From: Lentzea cavernae
Lineage (GTDB): Bacteria; Actinomycetota; Actinomycetes; Mycobacteriales; Pseudonocardiaceae
NCBI RefSeq assembly: GCF_014653695.1
Contig: NZ_BNAR01000004.1
Coordinates: 328,645-392,644, forward strand
Length of the DNA: 64,000 nucleotides
Direction of reading: 5' to 3'
Positions 43,680 to 50,724 of the stretch are shown here, in pieces (position 1 is the first letter of the stretch; each line of letters begins with the position of its first letter). Position numbers and translations under genes: made by a program. Below the pieces are notes generated by a model. The model was not told the origin of the DNA, ran no database searches, and saw only the letters and a list, made by a program, of their open reading frames with translations.

Positions 43680-44893
43680 ACCGCACCTCCCACGGCCACG
43701 CGCTCGCGCGCCTGGCGGACGCCGTAGACGGCGAGGAGCCCGGCGACGCCGTTGACCAGGGCGATGACGATCCAGAACGCGCCGCCCAGCGAGGTGAACG
43801 CGAAGACGCCGAACAGCGGGCCGATCGCGGAGGCGAGTCCGACCACGGCCTGCATCGTGCCGATGTAGCGGGACTTGTACGCCGCCGGGAACTTCGCCGG
43901 GTGCGCGAACATGGTCGGACCGGCGATCATCAGCCCGCTCACCGCGAACACCGCTCCCAGGACCACGAACGTCCCGGAGTGCACGGCCAGGGCGTAGAGG
44001 GCGAAGCCGAGCGAGTTGACGAGGTGCCCGGCCAGCACGGCGACGTGCGCGGGGATCTTGACGATGTACGTCGTGATCTTCAGCTCGCACGTGATCAACA
44101 CGACCGACGAGATCGTCAGCACGGCGCTGTACAGGCTGGTCGGGTACTTGTCTGCGACGATCTCCAGCGGCAGCGCCGTGACCGACTGCGCGTACGCGAT
44201 CGTGCCGAGGAACACCGCGGCGAGGTAGGCGAGGTACTTGCTGTCGCGGGCCATCCTCGAGTACGCGGCGCGAGAGTCCACAACGGACTTCTCCTCCTGC
44301 TCCTCCGGCGCCGTGACGCGCGGCAGCAACAGGTACGCCAGCAGGCCGTAGAGCAACGCCGTGACACCGTCGACGTAGAACAGCAGGTCCCAGTCGACGA
44401 GGATCAGCCCGGCGGCGATGAGCGGGGCGAGCGCGGCACCGGTGTTCAGCGCGATGCGCATCATCGAGAACGCCATCACCTGGTGCTCTTCCGGCATCAG
44501 GTCACTGAGCAGCACCGCCGCCGCCGGCCGGTACGCCTGCGTCACGAGTCCCGCGAGGCCCACGACCAGGAACAGCACCACCGGGGTCTTGGCCACCAAC
44601 GGGATCGACGCCACCAGCGGCGCCGAGGCCAGCATCGACAGGGTGATCGTCGTGCGCGGCCCGAGCCGGTGCGTGAGCTCACCGCCCGCCAGCGTGCCGA
44701 AGATCGACCCGACGCTGTACGCGGCGAGGCACAGACCGGCGATGCCGACCGAGTCTCCGCGGAAGGTCAGGTACAGCAGGATGAACGTCTGGACGAACGC
44801 GCCGAGCTGGTTGACCAGCACGCCGCCGAGGAGGTAGCGGACGGGGGTGGGTGTCGCGCGCAGCGTGGCGAAGACCCCGGCGTTCTCGGACAT
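43676..44893 (-). CDS. MFS transporter (12 TM)
   Basis: A 405-residue major facilitator with about 12 helices. Motif A equivalent GGELTHRLGPRTT and the segment TQAYRPAAAVLLSDLMPEE are clear. This class (DHA1-like/MMR) usually exports the pathway product. TGATG junction with the amine oxidase gene and GTGA junction with the ATP-grasp gene show full coupling within the operon. It is the likely self-resistance exporter. Confidence 0.92.
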   Translation of the reverse strand: MSENAGVFATLRATPTPVRYLLGGVLVNQLGAFVQTFILLYLTFRGDSVGIAGLCLAAYSVGSIFGTLAGGELTHRLGPRTTITLSMLASAPLVASIPLVAKTPVVLFLVVGLAGLVTQAYRPAAAVLLSDLMPEEHQVMAFSMMRIALNTGAALAPLIAAGLILVDWDLLFYVDGVTALLYGLLAYLLLPRVTAPEEQEEKSVVDSRAAYSRMARDSKYLAYLAAVFLGTIAYAQSVTALPLEIVADKYPTSLYSAVLTISSVVLITCELKITTYIVKIPAHVAVLAGHLVNSLGFALYALAVHSGTFVVLGAVFAVSGLMIAGPTMFAHPAKFPAAYKSRYIGTMQAVVGLASAIGPLFGVFAFTSLGGAFWIVIALVNGVAGLLAVYGVRQARERVAVGGAV

Positions 44894-45921
44894 CAGGCTG
44901 CCTCCAGGGCGTTGACGATGCGTCCGGCGACCAGCGGCGCCGAACCGAAACCGCTGCCGCCGCAGGCCGGGCGCGCCCAGACGGCCGGAGCCACCTCGGT
45001 GAGCAGCGCCCCGCCCGTGACGGCGTCGGTGGCGTAGTGGCAGTGCTTCACCGCGACCACGGTGTACCTGTCCACGTCGGACACGATCGAGGTGGCGAGC
45101 AGGCTGTCGACCCACCCTCCGTCCGGTTCCTCGGCGTCGACGGACCCGACCTCCCGGCACACGGCGTCCGAGCTGATCTTCAGCAGGGTGCCGTCACCGG
45201 GTGGCAGCAGCCACGCGCGGCCGTCGCCGAGCCGTCCGGCGCCCGGTGCGCTCTCCCACCACTGCATGAGGGGCTCTGGCGGCCGGAGATACACCATCGT
45301 CTGGCGGTGCAGCCGCACTGGAACGTCGACCAGTTCGGAAGTCCACGGGCCTTCGGCGACCAGCACGAGGTCTGCCCTGACCGTGACGCCGCCCTCGACC
45401 TCGACGCGTCCGGTGTCGACCGCGACGACGCGGCTGTTCGGTCGCAACGACACCAGCGGGTGCTCGACCAGCCAGCCCACCGCGGCGGTCAGCACGCGGT
45501 GCGCGAGCAGCACCCCGGCGTCGGCCTCCAGCACGCCGACCGCGCCGCCGGGGAACACGAGGTGCGGCAGCTTCTCCTGTTCCAGCACCTCGACGGGCAG
45601 CCCGCAAGCCGCCGCCTGCCCGGCCACCACCGCCGCCCGCGCGCGCGGCCAGGCCGTGACGACACCCACGCGGCGGTAGAACCTGCTCTGCAGCAACGAC
45701 TCCAGCTCCAGCCACCGCCGATGCGCCGCCACCCGGTCGAGGGTGGCGTCCACGTCGTCGGGGACGAACGTCCGCATCGCGCGGTGCTGGTCGAACGACG
45801 TCGACCTCGGACTCGGGATGCGGCCCCGGTCGAGCACCGTCACCCGGTGCCCGGCGAGCGCGCACTCCACCGCCGTCAGGAGCCCGGTGACCCCGGCCCC
45901 GACGATGACGACCCCGGCCAT
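44893..45921 (-). CDS. FAD-dependent amine oxidase (DAO family)
   Basis: A 342-residue D-amino-acid-oxidase-fold enzyme with the FAD motif VVIVGAGVTGLLTAVECALAGH and the C-terminal FGSAPLVAGRIVNAL. It resembles glycine and sarcosine oxidases. In the s56-p1 hydrazine pathway an enzyme of this class (Spb39) cleaves N6-(carboxymethylamino)lysine to hydrazinoacetic acid and a semialdehyde. Its place beside the MetRS-like gene suggests the same job. The start is the ATG that shares bases with the previous stop (TGATG). Confidence 0.88.
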   Translation of the reverse strand: MAGVVIVGAGVTGLLTAVECALAGHRVTVLDRGRIPSPRSTSFDQHRAMRTFVPDDVDATLDRVAAHRRWLELESLLQSRFYRRVGVVTAWPRARAAVVAGQAAACGLPVEVLEQEKLPHLVFPGGAVGVLEADAGVLLAHRVLTAAVGWLVEHPLVSLRPNSRVVAVDTGRVEVEGGVTVRADLVLVAEGPWTSELVDVPVRLHRQTMVYLRPPEPLMQWWESAPGAGRLGDGRAWLLPPGDGTLLKISSDAVCREVGSVDAEEPDGGWVDSLLATSIVSDVDRYTVVAVKHCHYATDAVTGGALLTEVAPAVWARPACGGSGFGSAPLVAGRIVNALEAA

Positions 45922-47438
45922 CAGCCGGGGAGTTCCGGCAGGCGCCGCGGCGTGAACTCCCGCGCGTCGAACAGCTCCGGGATCGCGGTGTCGGGCAACG
46001 CCGACGCCAGGTCGGTCAGGATCGGCGCGGCACAGCGCAGGAACACGTCGACCTCGTGGCAGAAGTCGCCCGCGTTGTCCTGCGTGACCACGAAGGCGTC
46101 CAGCCGGGCCAGCTGTTCGGTGAGCGTGAACGCCGCCGCCGTGATGCTGAACCGCCGCACGTCGTAGGCGCCGGCGAAGCGTTCGGCGAGCAGCCTGGCC
46201 GCGACGCGGGACCCCTCCGACACGGGCAGCGGTGCCCGCGGCAGCGCGTTGACCCTGCGCGCGATCCGGTTCCACGGCGCGACCAGCCGGGAGGACGTCA
46301 CCTCGGCCATCGCGGCGCGGGTGAAGTTCGTGCGCTGGAACTCGGGGCTGGTGGCGGCGAGGTAGAACCGGACCAGGTCGCGCGGGACGCCCTCGTCCAG
46401 CAGCTCCTGACCGGTGACGAGGTGCCCGCGGCTGGTCGAGAACTTGTCGTTCTCCAGCTCGTAGAACTCGTTGGTGACGAACTGCTCGGGCAGCACGTAC
46501 TGCCCGAGCGCGAGCAGCATCGCGACACCGGCGACGGCGAACGCGAACCCCGCGTCGGAGCCGAAGAAGTACACGACCTCGGTGTCGCCGAACCACAGCT
46601 GGTCGTCGCTCTCCAGCACCTCCCCGCGCTGCTGCGCGGCGAGCGCGGAGGCGTGGACGCTCCAGGTGATCGTCTCGGTGTCGGAGTAGAACACCTGGCC
46701 GTCGACCTCGGGGAACGGCGCCGGGATGCCCCACGAGATGGGCAGCGTGACCGGGTAGTCCGGCAACGGTCGCGCCAGCATCTCCTCGATCATCCTGGCG
46801 AGCCTCGGCCGCAACGTCGGCGCGTGCCGCGCGAAGTACTCCTCCAGTCCCGCCCGGTACTCCTCGACCGGCAGCACGAGCACCTTCTCCTCGCGCAGCT
46901 CGACGGGGTCGTCCGGGTCGAGCGTCGAGCGCGGGCCGACGAGCTCACCGGAGGCGATCCAGTGGCCGCAGCCCTCGCACAGCCCCGCGCAGCCGTCGGT
47001 CAGGCAGACCGGGCAGCCGCCGCGCACGTACGCGTCGGTGAGGTACTCCCCCGTGCTGGGCGAGTACGGGAACTTCACCGCGCGCAGCCGCAGCTTTCCC
47101 GCGCTGTGCAGGCGGTCGAAGAACGTGACGACCGTCTTGACGTACCGCTCGTCGAACCGCACGAACCCGTCGGGGTCGATGCCCATCGCCGCGAGCGACG
47201 TCTCGACGGCCTGCGCCGACTTCTCGCGCAGGTCCTCGGGTTCCACGCCGAGGCGGCGCGCGGTGGTGACGATGTAGTTCTGCGTCGAGTGGATGCCGGT
47301 GCCGAACAGCACGTCGCGCCCGGCGGCACGGGCGTACCGCGCGCAGACGTCGGCGGCGAGGAACGGACCGGCGAGGTGACCGAGGTGCAGGTCGCCGTTC
47401 GCCGTCGGGCCGGGGGCGATCACCAGGAGCCTCGCCAT
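45921..47438 (-). CDS. Methionyl-tRNA-synthetase-like hydrazine synthetase component
   Basis: A 505-residue class I synthetase of the MetRS type. HIGH-like HLGH at residues 18-21, KMSKS-like KFSTS near 331, and a zinc knuckle CPVCLTDGCAGLCEGCGH. The C-terminal part is short and lacks a clear anticodon domain. In Spb40-type hydrazine synthetases, a MetRS domain activates an amino acid such as glycine, and esterifies the N-hydroxyl of hydroxylysine; a fused cupin then makes the N-N bond. Here the protein has no cupin; a separate cupin gene is at 49970. A duplicate resistance MetRS is the alternative. Coupled to N-hydroxylase 2 by TGATG. Confidence 0.88.
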   Translation of the reverse strand: MARLLVIAPGPTANGDLHLGHLAGPFLAADVCARYARAAGRDVLFGTGIHSTQNYIVTTARRLGVEPEDLREKSAQAVETSLAAMGIDPDGFVRFDERYVKTVVTFFDRLHSAGKLRLRAVKFPYSPSTGEYLTDAYVRGGCPVCLTDGCAGLCEGCGHWIASGELVGPRSTLDPDDPVELREEKVLVLPVEEYRAGLEEYFARHAPTLRPRLARMIEEMLARPLPDYPVTLPISWGIPAPFPEVDGQVFYSDTETITWSVHASALAAQQRGEVLESDDQLWFGDTEVVYFFGSDAGFAFAVAGVAMLLALGQYVLPEQFVTNEFYELENDKFSTSRGHLVTGQELLDEGVPRDLVRFYLAATSPEFQRTNFTRAAMAEVTSSRLVAPWNRIARRVNALPRAPLPVSEGSRVAARLLAERFAGAYDVRRFSITAAAFTLTEQLARLDAFVVTQDNAGDFCHEVDVFLRCAAPILTDLASALPDTAIPELFDAREFTPRRLPELPG

Positions 47439-48715
47439 CACGCGCTCCTCAGCTCGGCGGTGCCGCGCCGGGCCAGCAGGTCGTTGACGATGTCCTGCGA
47501 GCGGTGGGCCAGCACGCTGATCAGCGTGTCGGACATGCCGTGCGTCTTCTCGTTGACGCCCTGCAGGTACAGCGCGCCCCACGCCGCGTCGCCGATGTCG
47601 ACGCGGTACTGGCGGCTGACGGCGATGTCGCCGAGACCGAGCTGTGCGGCGAGATCGCGTGCCATCACGGGCATCCGCTGGTCGTAGCCGGTGCCGAGCA
47701 CGACGAGGTCGCAGTGCACGGGCTCGACCTTGCCGGTCTTGCGGTCGTGCAGGTCCAGGACGATCTCGTCGCCGTCCTGACGCGCCGAGACGACCTCGGT
47801 CATCGCCTTGATGGCGGATCGCTGCGGTCCCAGCATCTTCTGCTGGTACAGCATGGTGTAGAGCTCGTCGAGGAACGGCGGCGCGAGGCCCGCGTAGTTC
47901 GCGAACCGCATCTCGCCGAGGATCTGCGCGCGCACCTCGGGCGGGGTGTCGTAGAACTCGTCCACATAGGACGGGAAGAAGGCCTCGTTGACGAACTTGC
48001 TGGTCTGGTAGTTCTGCAGGCCGATCGACCGCACCACCATCGTGACCCGGCTGTCGGGCAGGTCGGAGTGCAGGGCGTAGAAGATCTCGGCCGCGCTCTG
48101 GGCGCCGCCGACGACGACGGCGTGCAGCGGCCGGTCCTTCGGCACGTCACCGATGCGGTTGAGGTACTCCGAGCTGTGCAGGACCTTCCCGGTGGGCAGG
48201 CCGGCGAACACCTCGGGCACGTGCGGGTCGCGGCCGCCACCGACGACGAGGTCGCGGCACCGGATCACGTCGCCGTTCGCGAGCGTCACGGTCCAGCCGG
48301 TGAGCACGCCGTCGTGGTGCGCCGGCTCGATCCGCTGGGCGCGGGCGTCGTAGCGGACGGAGACCCGTTCCAGCGACGACGCGACCCACTGCAGGTAGTC
48401 GGACATCTCCCAGCGGTACGGGTGGAACGTGCCGAGGTTGACGAACTCGTCGAGCCTGCCGTGCTCGTAGAGGAAGCTCAGGAACGAGAAGCGGCTGCGC
48501 GGGTTGCGCAAGGTCACCAGGTCCTTGAGGAACGAGACCTGGCTGCGCGCCCACGGCATCAGCGTGCCGCGCTGCCACCGGACGTCCTCGTGCTGCTCCA
48601 GCACGAGCGTGTCGCCCGCCAGTTCCCGGGAGCCGGACTCCTCGATCGCGACGGCGAGGGCGAGGTTCGCCGGGCCCGCGCCGATCGCCAGTACGCCCAC
48701 GTCTTGGACAGTCAC
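47438..48715 (-). CDS. Lysine/ornithine N-hydroxylase (IucD/SidA family), copy 2
   Basis: A 425-residue paralogue of copy 1, with very long shared blocks (GVLAIGAGPANLALAVAIEE, MPWARSQVSFLKDLVTLRN, MVVRSIGLQNYQ). All cofactor motifs are intact. It starts the first unit of the locus and is directly coupled to the MetRS-like gene, so it is the better candidate for the hydrazine-forming N-hydroxylase. GTG start 48715 has a purine-rich leader (GAGGGGGACG). Its promoter has the same architecture as that of copy 1. Confidence 0.92.
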   Translation of the reverse strand: MTVQDVGVLAIGAGPANLALAVAIEESGSRELAGDTLVLEQHEDVRWQRGTLMPWARSQVSFLKDLVTLRNPRSRFSFLSFLYEHGRLDEFVNLGTFHPYRWEMSDYLQWVASSLERVSVRYDARAQRIEPAHHDGVLTGWTVTLANGDVIRCRDLVVGGGRDPHVPEVFAGLPTGKVLHSSEYLNRIGDVPKDRPLHAVVVGGAQSAAEIFYALHSDLPDSRVTMVVRSIGLQNYQTSKFVNEAFFPSYVDEFYDTPPEVRAQILGEMRFANYAGLAPPFLDELYTMLYQQKMLGPQRSAIKAMTEVVSARQDGDEIVLDLHDRKTGKVEPVHCDLVVLGTGYDQRMPVMARDLAAQLGLGDIAVSRQYRVDIGDAAWGALYLQGVNEKTHGMSDTLISVLAHRSQDIVNDLLARRGTAELRSA

Positions 48716-49120
48716 GCGTCCCCCTCTGTTCGTCCCCCAGTGGCGTTCCAGAGGCTAGGTAGCGGTCCTTCCCGCCAGGTAGGGGAACTGTTCCCGGCCG
48801 CATGGGCAATGCCGATTCCTTTGCAGGGCAACGGAGTCCGCGCCGGGTGTCCCGGCGTGGCCGTCGCGGTGCCCACTCCGCGTCACCCGTTGCGGCCCCT
48901 CGCTGGGCCGCTTCGCCGAACAGGCCCGCCGATCGCAGTCACGCCGCTACTCCGGTCGTCGGGCTCTCTCATCAACGCAGTGGGCCGAACGAGTGAAAAC
49001 CGCGTTTTTGAGATCGCGACTTACGCCGATGGAGCGATATACCCTACGGCCGGTGCTGACTCTTTGGGGGAGATCAGGTGACCGCGATGGAATGACGAGA
49101 ACGCTATTTTCGGGGGACTG
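48716..49120. other. Divergent intergenic region of the hydrazine-type locus
   Basis: About 405 bases without a convincing gene. The left part holds the N-hydroxylase promoter described separately. Toward the LuxR-type gene the DNA becomes markedly AT-richer (around GCGATATACCC at 49033 and GCTATTTTC at 49102), suiting its promoter, but I cannot fix -35/-10 boxes. No palindrome of the GGGAAC type was seen in this half. Confidence 0.55.
48752..48795 (-). promoter_or_regulatory. Promoter of N-hydroxylase 2 unit with GGGAAC-type palindrome
   Basis: A perfect palindrome GGGAAC-T-GTTCCC (48783-48795) is followed on the minus strand, after 25 bases, by TAGCCT (48752-48757) as -10 box, and the GTG start is about 37 bases further. 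Layout and spacing match the promoter of copy 1. Confidence 0.7.
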
Positions 49121-49834
49121 ATGACTCGTTTGGAACAGAATGCAGTGGCTCCGCTGCGCCGCGGCCACGACATCGCGGTCCTGCACAGACCCGCCGCGGT
49201 CACCGTCGTGCTCGCCGACACACAGCCCGCCATCAGGCATGGAGTGCGTTCCGTGCTCGAACGCGTGGACGGCATCTCCGTCGTGGGTGAGGCCTCGACC
49301 GCCGCCGAGGTCATCGCGGAGACGGCGCGCTGCCGCCCCGACGTCCTCGTCGTCGACGTCGACACAGTCGGCGCGGGAAACTGCCGATTGATAGAACAAA
49401 TAGCGCGCGGATGCCCCGAAACGGGCATTCTGGTCTTCAGCGCGAGTGATTGTGACTCGACATTGATCGCGGCAATTCGGGCAGGAGCGCGCGGTTATTT
49501 GTTGAAGAACGCGGATCCGGATCAGATCGTGCGCGGCATCCAGGCCGTGGCGGCGGGTGAGGTGCTGATCGGCAGGACCCTGGCCGCCCGCCTCGGAGCA
49601 CTCCTGCACCCGACGTCCGACCACTCGCCGTACCCGTTCCCGCAGCTGACCGGCAAGGAGCGGGAGGTGCTCGACCGGATCGCGGCCGGGCGGTCGAACG
49701 TGGCCATCGCACGCGAGTTCACGCTGGCGTCGAAGACCATCAGCAACCGGGTGTCCGCGATCTTCGCGAAGCTCGGCGTCTCCGACCGCGCCCAGGCGAT
49801 CGTCCTCGCCCGCGACGCCGGGCTGGGGCGCTGA
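49121..49834 (+). CDS. NarL/LuxR-type response regulator, orphan
   Basis: A 237-residue regulator. The receiver domain has an acidic pocket at Asp33, phospho-acceptor Asp79 (PDVLVVDVDTV) and the conserved lysine in GYLLKNADPDQIVRGI. The C-terminal LuxR HTH is LTGKEREVLDRIAAGRSNVAIAREF, then SKTISNRVSAIFAKLGV. No histidine kinase is adjacent. An N-terminal extension of about 25 residues precedes the receiver. The start ATG has GGGGG upstream. NarL proteins bind short palindromes as dimers, so it is the obvious candidate to bind the GGGAAC boxes of this locus. Confidence 0.92.
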   Translation: MTRLEQNAVAPLRRGHDIAVLHRPAAVTVVLADTQPAIRHGVRSVLERVDGISVVGEASTAAEVIAETARCRPDVLVVDVDTVGAGNCRLIEQIARGCPETGILVFSASDCDSTLIAAIRAGARGYLLKNADPDQIVRGIQAVAAGEVLIGRTLAARLGALLHPTSDHSPYPFPQLTGKEREVLDRIAAGRSNVAIAREFTLASKTISNRVSAIFAKLGVSDRAQAIVLARDAGLGR

Positions 49835-49889
49835 TGGCGCGGACCGGAAGGCCGCGTTCCGCGTCACACCGCTAACTTCCTGACAGGAC

Positions 49890-49934
49890 AGGGAAAGCGT
49901 CCCCTGTCGGCGGGGAAGCCCGCGAACCTACGCT
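49890..49934 (+). promoter_or_regulatory. Promoter of cupin unit with GGGAA-N5-TCCC-type box
   Basis: GGGAAAGCGTCCC (49890-49902) is followed after 26 bases by TACGCT (49929-49934). The ATG of the cupin is about 36 bases on. The box agrees with the outer bases of the palindromes at 42412 and 48783, and is itself within a longer inverted repeat (GACAGGG...CCCTGTC, 49886-49907). Confidence 0.6.
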
Positions 49935-49969
49935 CCGCGGCGTCGCCCAAACGCCGATCGGAGCAAGGG

Positions 49970-50332
49970 ATGCCGACAGACCACGTGCAGTTCCGCCGGC
50001 GCGAGCCGGCGCACCTCGTCCGCGAGCACGGGCTCGACCTCAGGCTGCTGCACCCGTGGCCCGGCCTGGCCACCCCGTTCCGCGGCGCCTGGTGCGTCCT
50101 GCGGCCGGGCGACCGCACCGACACGCACCAGCACCGCGAGCAGGAGCTGTTCATCGCGATGGAGGGCCGCGGCGAGGTCGTCGTGGGCGAGCACACCCAC
50201 GTGCTCGCGGCCGGCGACCTGATGCTGATGCCCGGCGACGTCGACCACCACGTCCTCAACCCGCACGAGGAGGACTTCGCCTACTACGCGATCTGGTGGG
50301 ACGGCGTCATGGCCGAGGAGTACCTCGCGTGA
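49970..50332 (+). CDS. Small cupin, candidate second half of split hydrazine synthetase
   Basis: A 120-residue single-domain cupin. The first motif gives His53 and His55, then Glu59 (THQHREQELFI); the second gives His93/His94 (PGDVDHHVLN). This is a complete metal site. The ATG has GGAGCAAGG upstream. In characterised hydrazine synthetases such as Spb40, a cupin of this size is fused before the MetRS domain and makes the N-N bond. Here it stands alone, on the other strand, but its promoter shares the palindrome of the N-hydroxylase operons. A generic cupin remains possible. Confidence 0.85.
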   Translation: MPTDHVQFRRREPAHLVREHGLDLRLLHPWPGLATPFRGAWCVLRPGDRTDTHQHREQELFIAMEGRGEVVVGEHTHVLAAGDLMLMPGDVDHHVLNPHEEDFAYYAIWWDGVMAEEYLA

Positions 50333-50652
50333 TCGACTACGACGGCCGCCGGTTCCGCAAACCGGACAGCGACCCGCACACCGTCGCCGAGTACCACCAG
50401 GAGGGCGACCTCGTCTGGGCGGACTTCGCGGGCGGCAGCGTCCGCCGCGGCTCGATCGCCGGCACCCGCGCCGCGGACGGCACCCTCCACATGGGATACA
50501 CGATGGTGCTGACGAGCGGCGAGGTCGTGTGCGGCCACACCGTGAACACACCGGAGTTCACAGTGGAGGGACGCCTGCGGTTGCGCGAGGAGTGGGAGCG
50601 CTACGGGCCGCACGCCGCCGCGGGCACCTCGTACATCGACGAGGTCGGCTGA
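50329..50652 (+). CDS. Small lipocalin-like protein (MoaF-like, often mislabelled 'N-acetylglutamate synthase')
   Basis: A 107-residue beta-barrel protein. The pattern FRKPDSDPHTVAEYHQEGDLVWADFAGGSVRRG, repeated strands (GTLHMGY), and LRLREEW near the end match a small family that is commonly annotated by mistake as N-acetylglutamate synthase. The fold is calycin-like. The GTG overlaps the cupin stop (GTGA), so it is co-translated with the cupin and may help bind the hydrazine intermediate. No catalytic residues are evident. Confidence 0.78.
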   Translation: MIDYDGRRFRKPDSDPHTVAEYHQEGDLVWADFAGGSVRRGSIAGTRAADGTLHMGYTMVLTSGEVVCGHTVNTPEFTVEGRLRLREEWERYGPHAAAGTSYIDEVG

Positions 50653-50676
50653 CGGACCTCGCCGCCTCTCCTGCAA

Positions 50677-50717
50677 CAGCCGGGGTTCCCCGACGACACG
50701 GCGAGGAACCCCGGCTG
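50677..50717. terminator. Bidirectional hairpin terminator
   Basis: CAGCCGGGGTTCC and GGAACCCCGGCTG form a perfect 13-bp stem with a 15-base loop between the convergent lipocalin-like gene and the secreted endonuclease-fold gene. It marks the right boundary of the hydrazine-type locus. Confidence 0.85.
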
Positions 50718-50724
50718 AGGTGTC

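Noticed and set aside
45921..47438. Housekeeping methionyl-tRNA synthetase
   Set aside because: Coupled by overlapping codons to N-hydroxylase and amine oxidase genes, and lacking a clear anticodon domain. A self-resistance copy remains possible and is noted.
50329..50652. N-acetylglutamate synthase
   Set aside because: This common database label does not fit: no acetyltransferase fold or CoA site in 107 residues; the sequence looks like a small beta-barrel.
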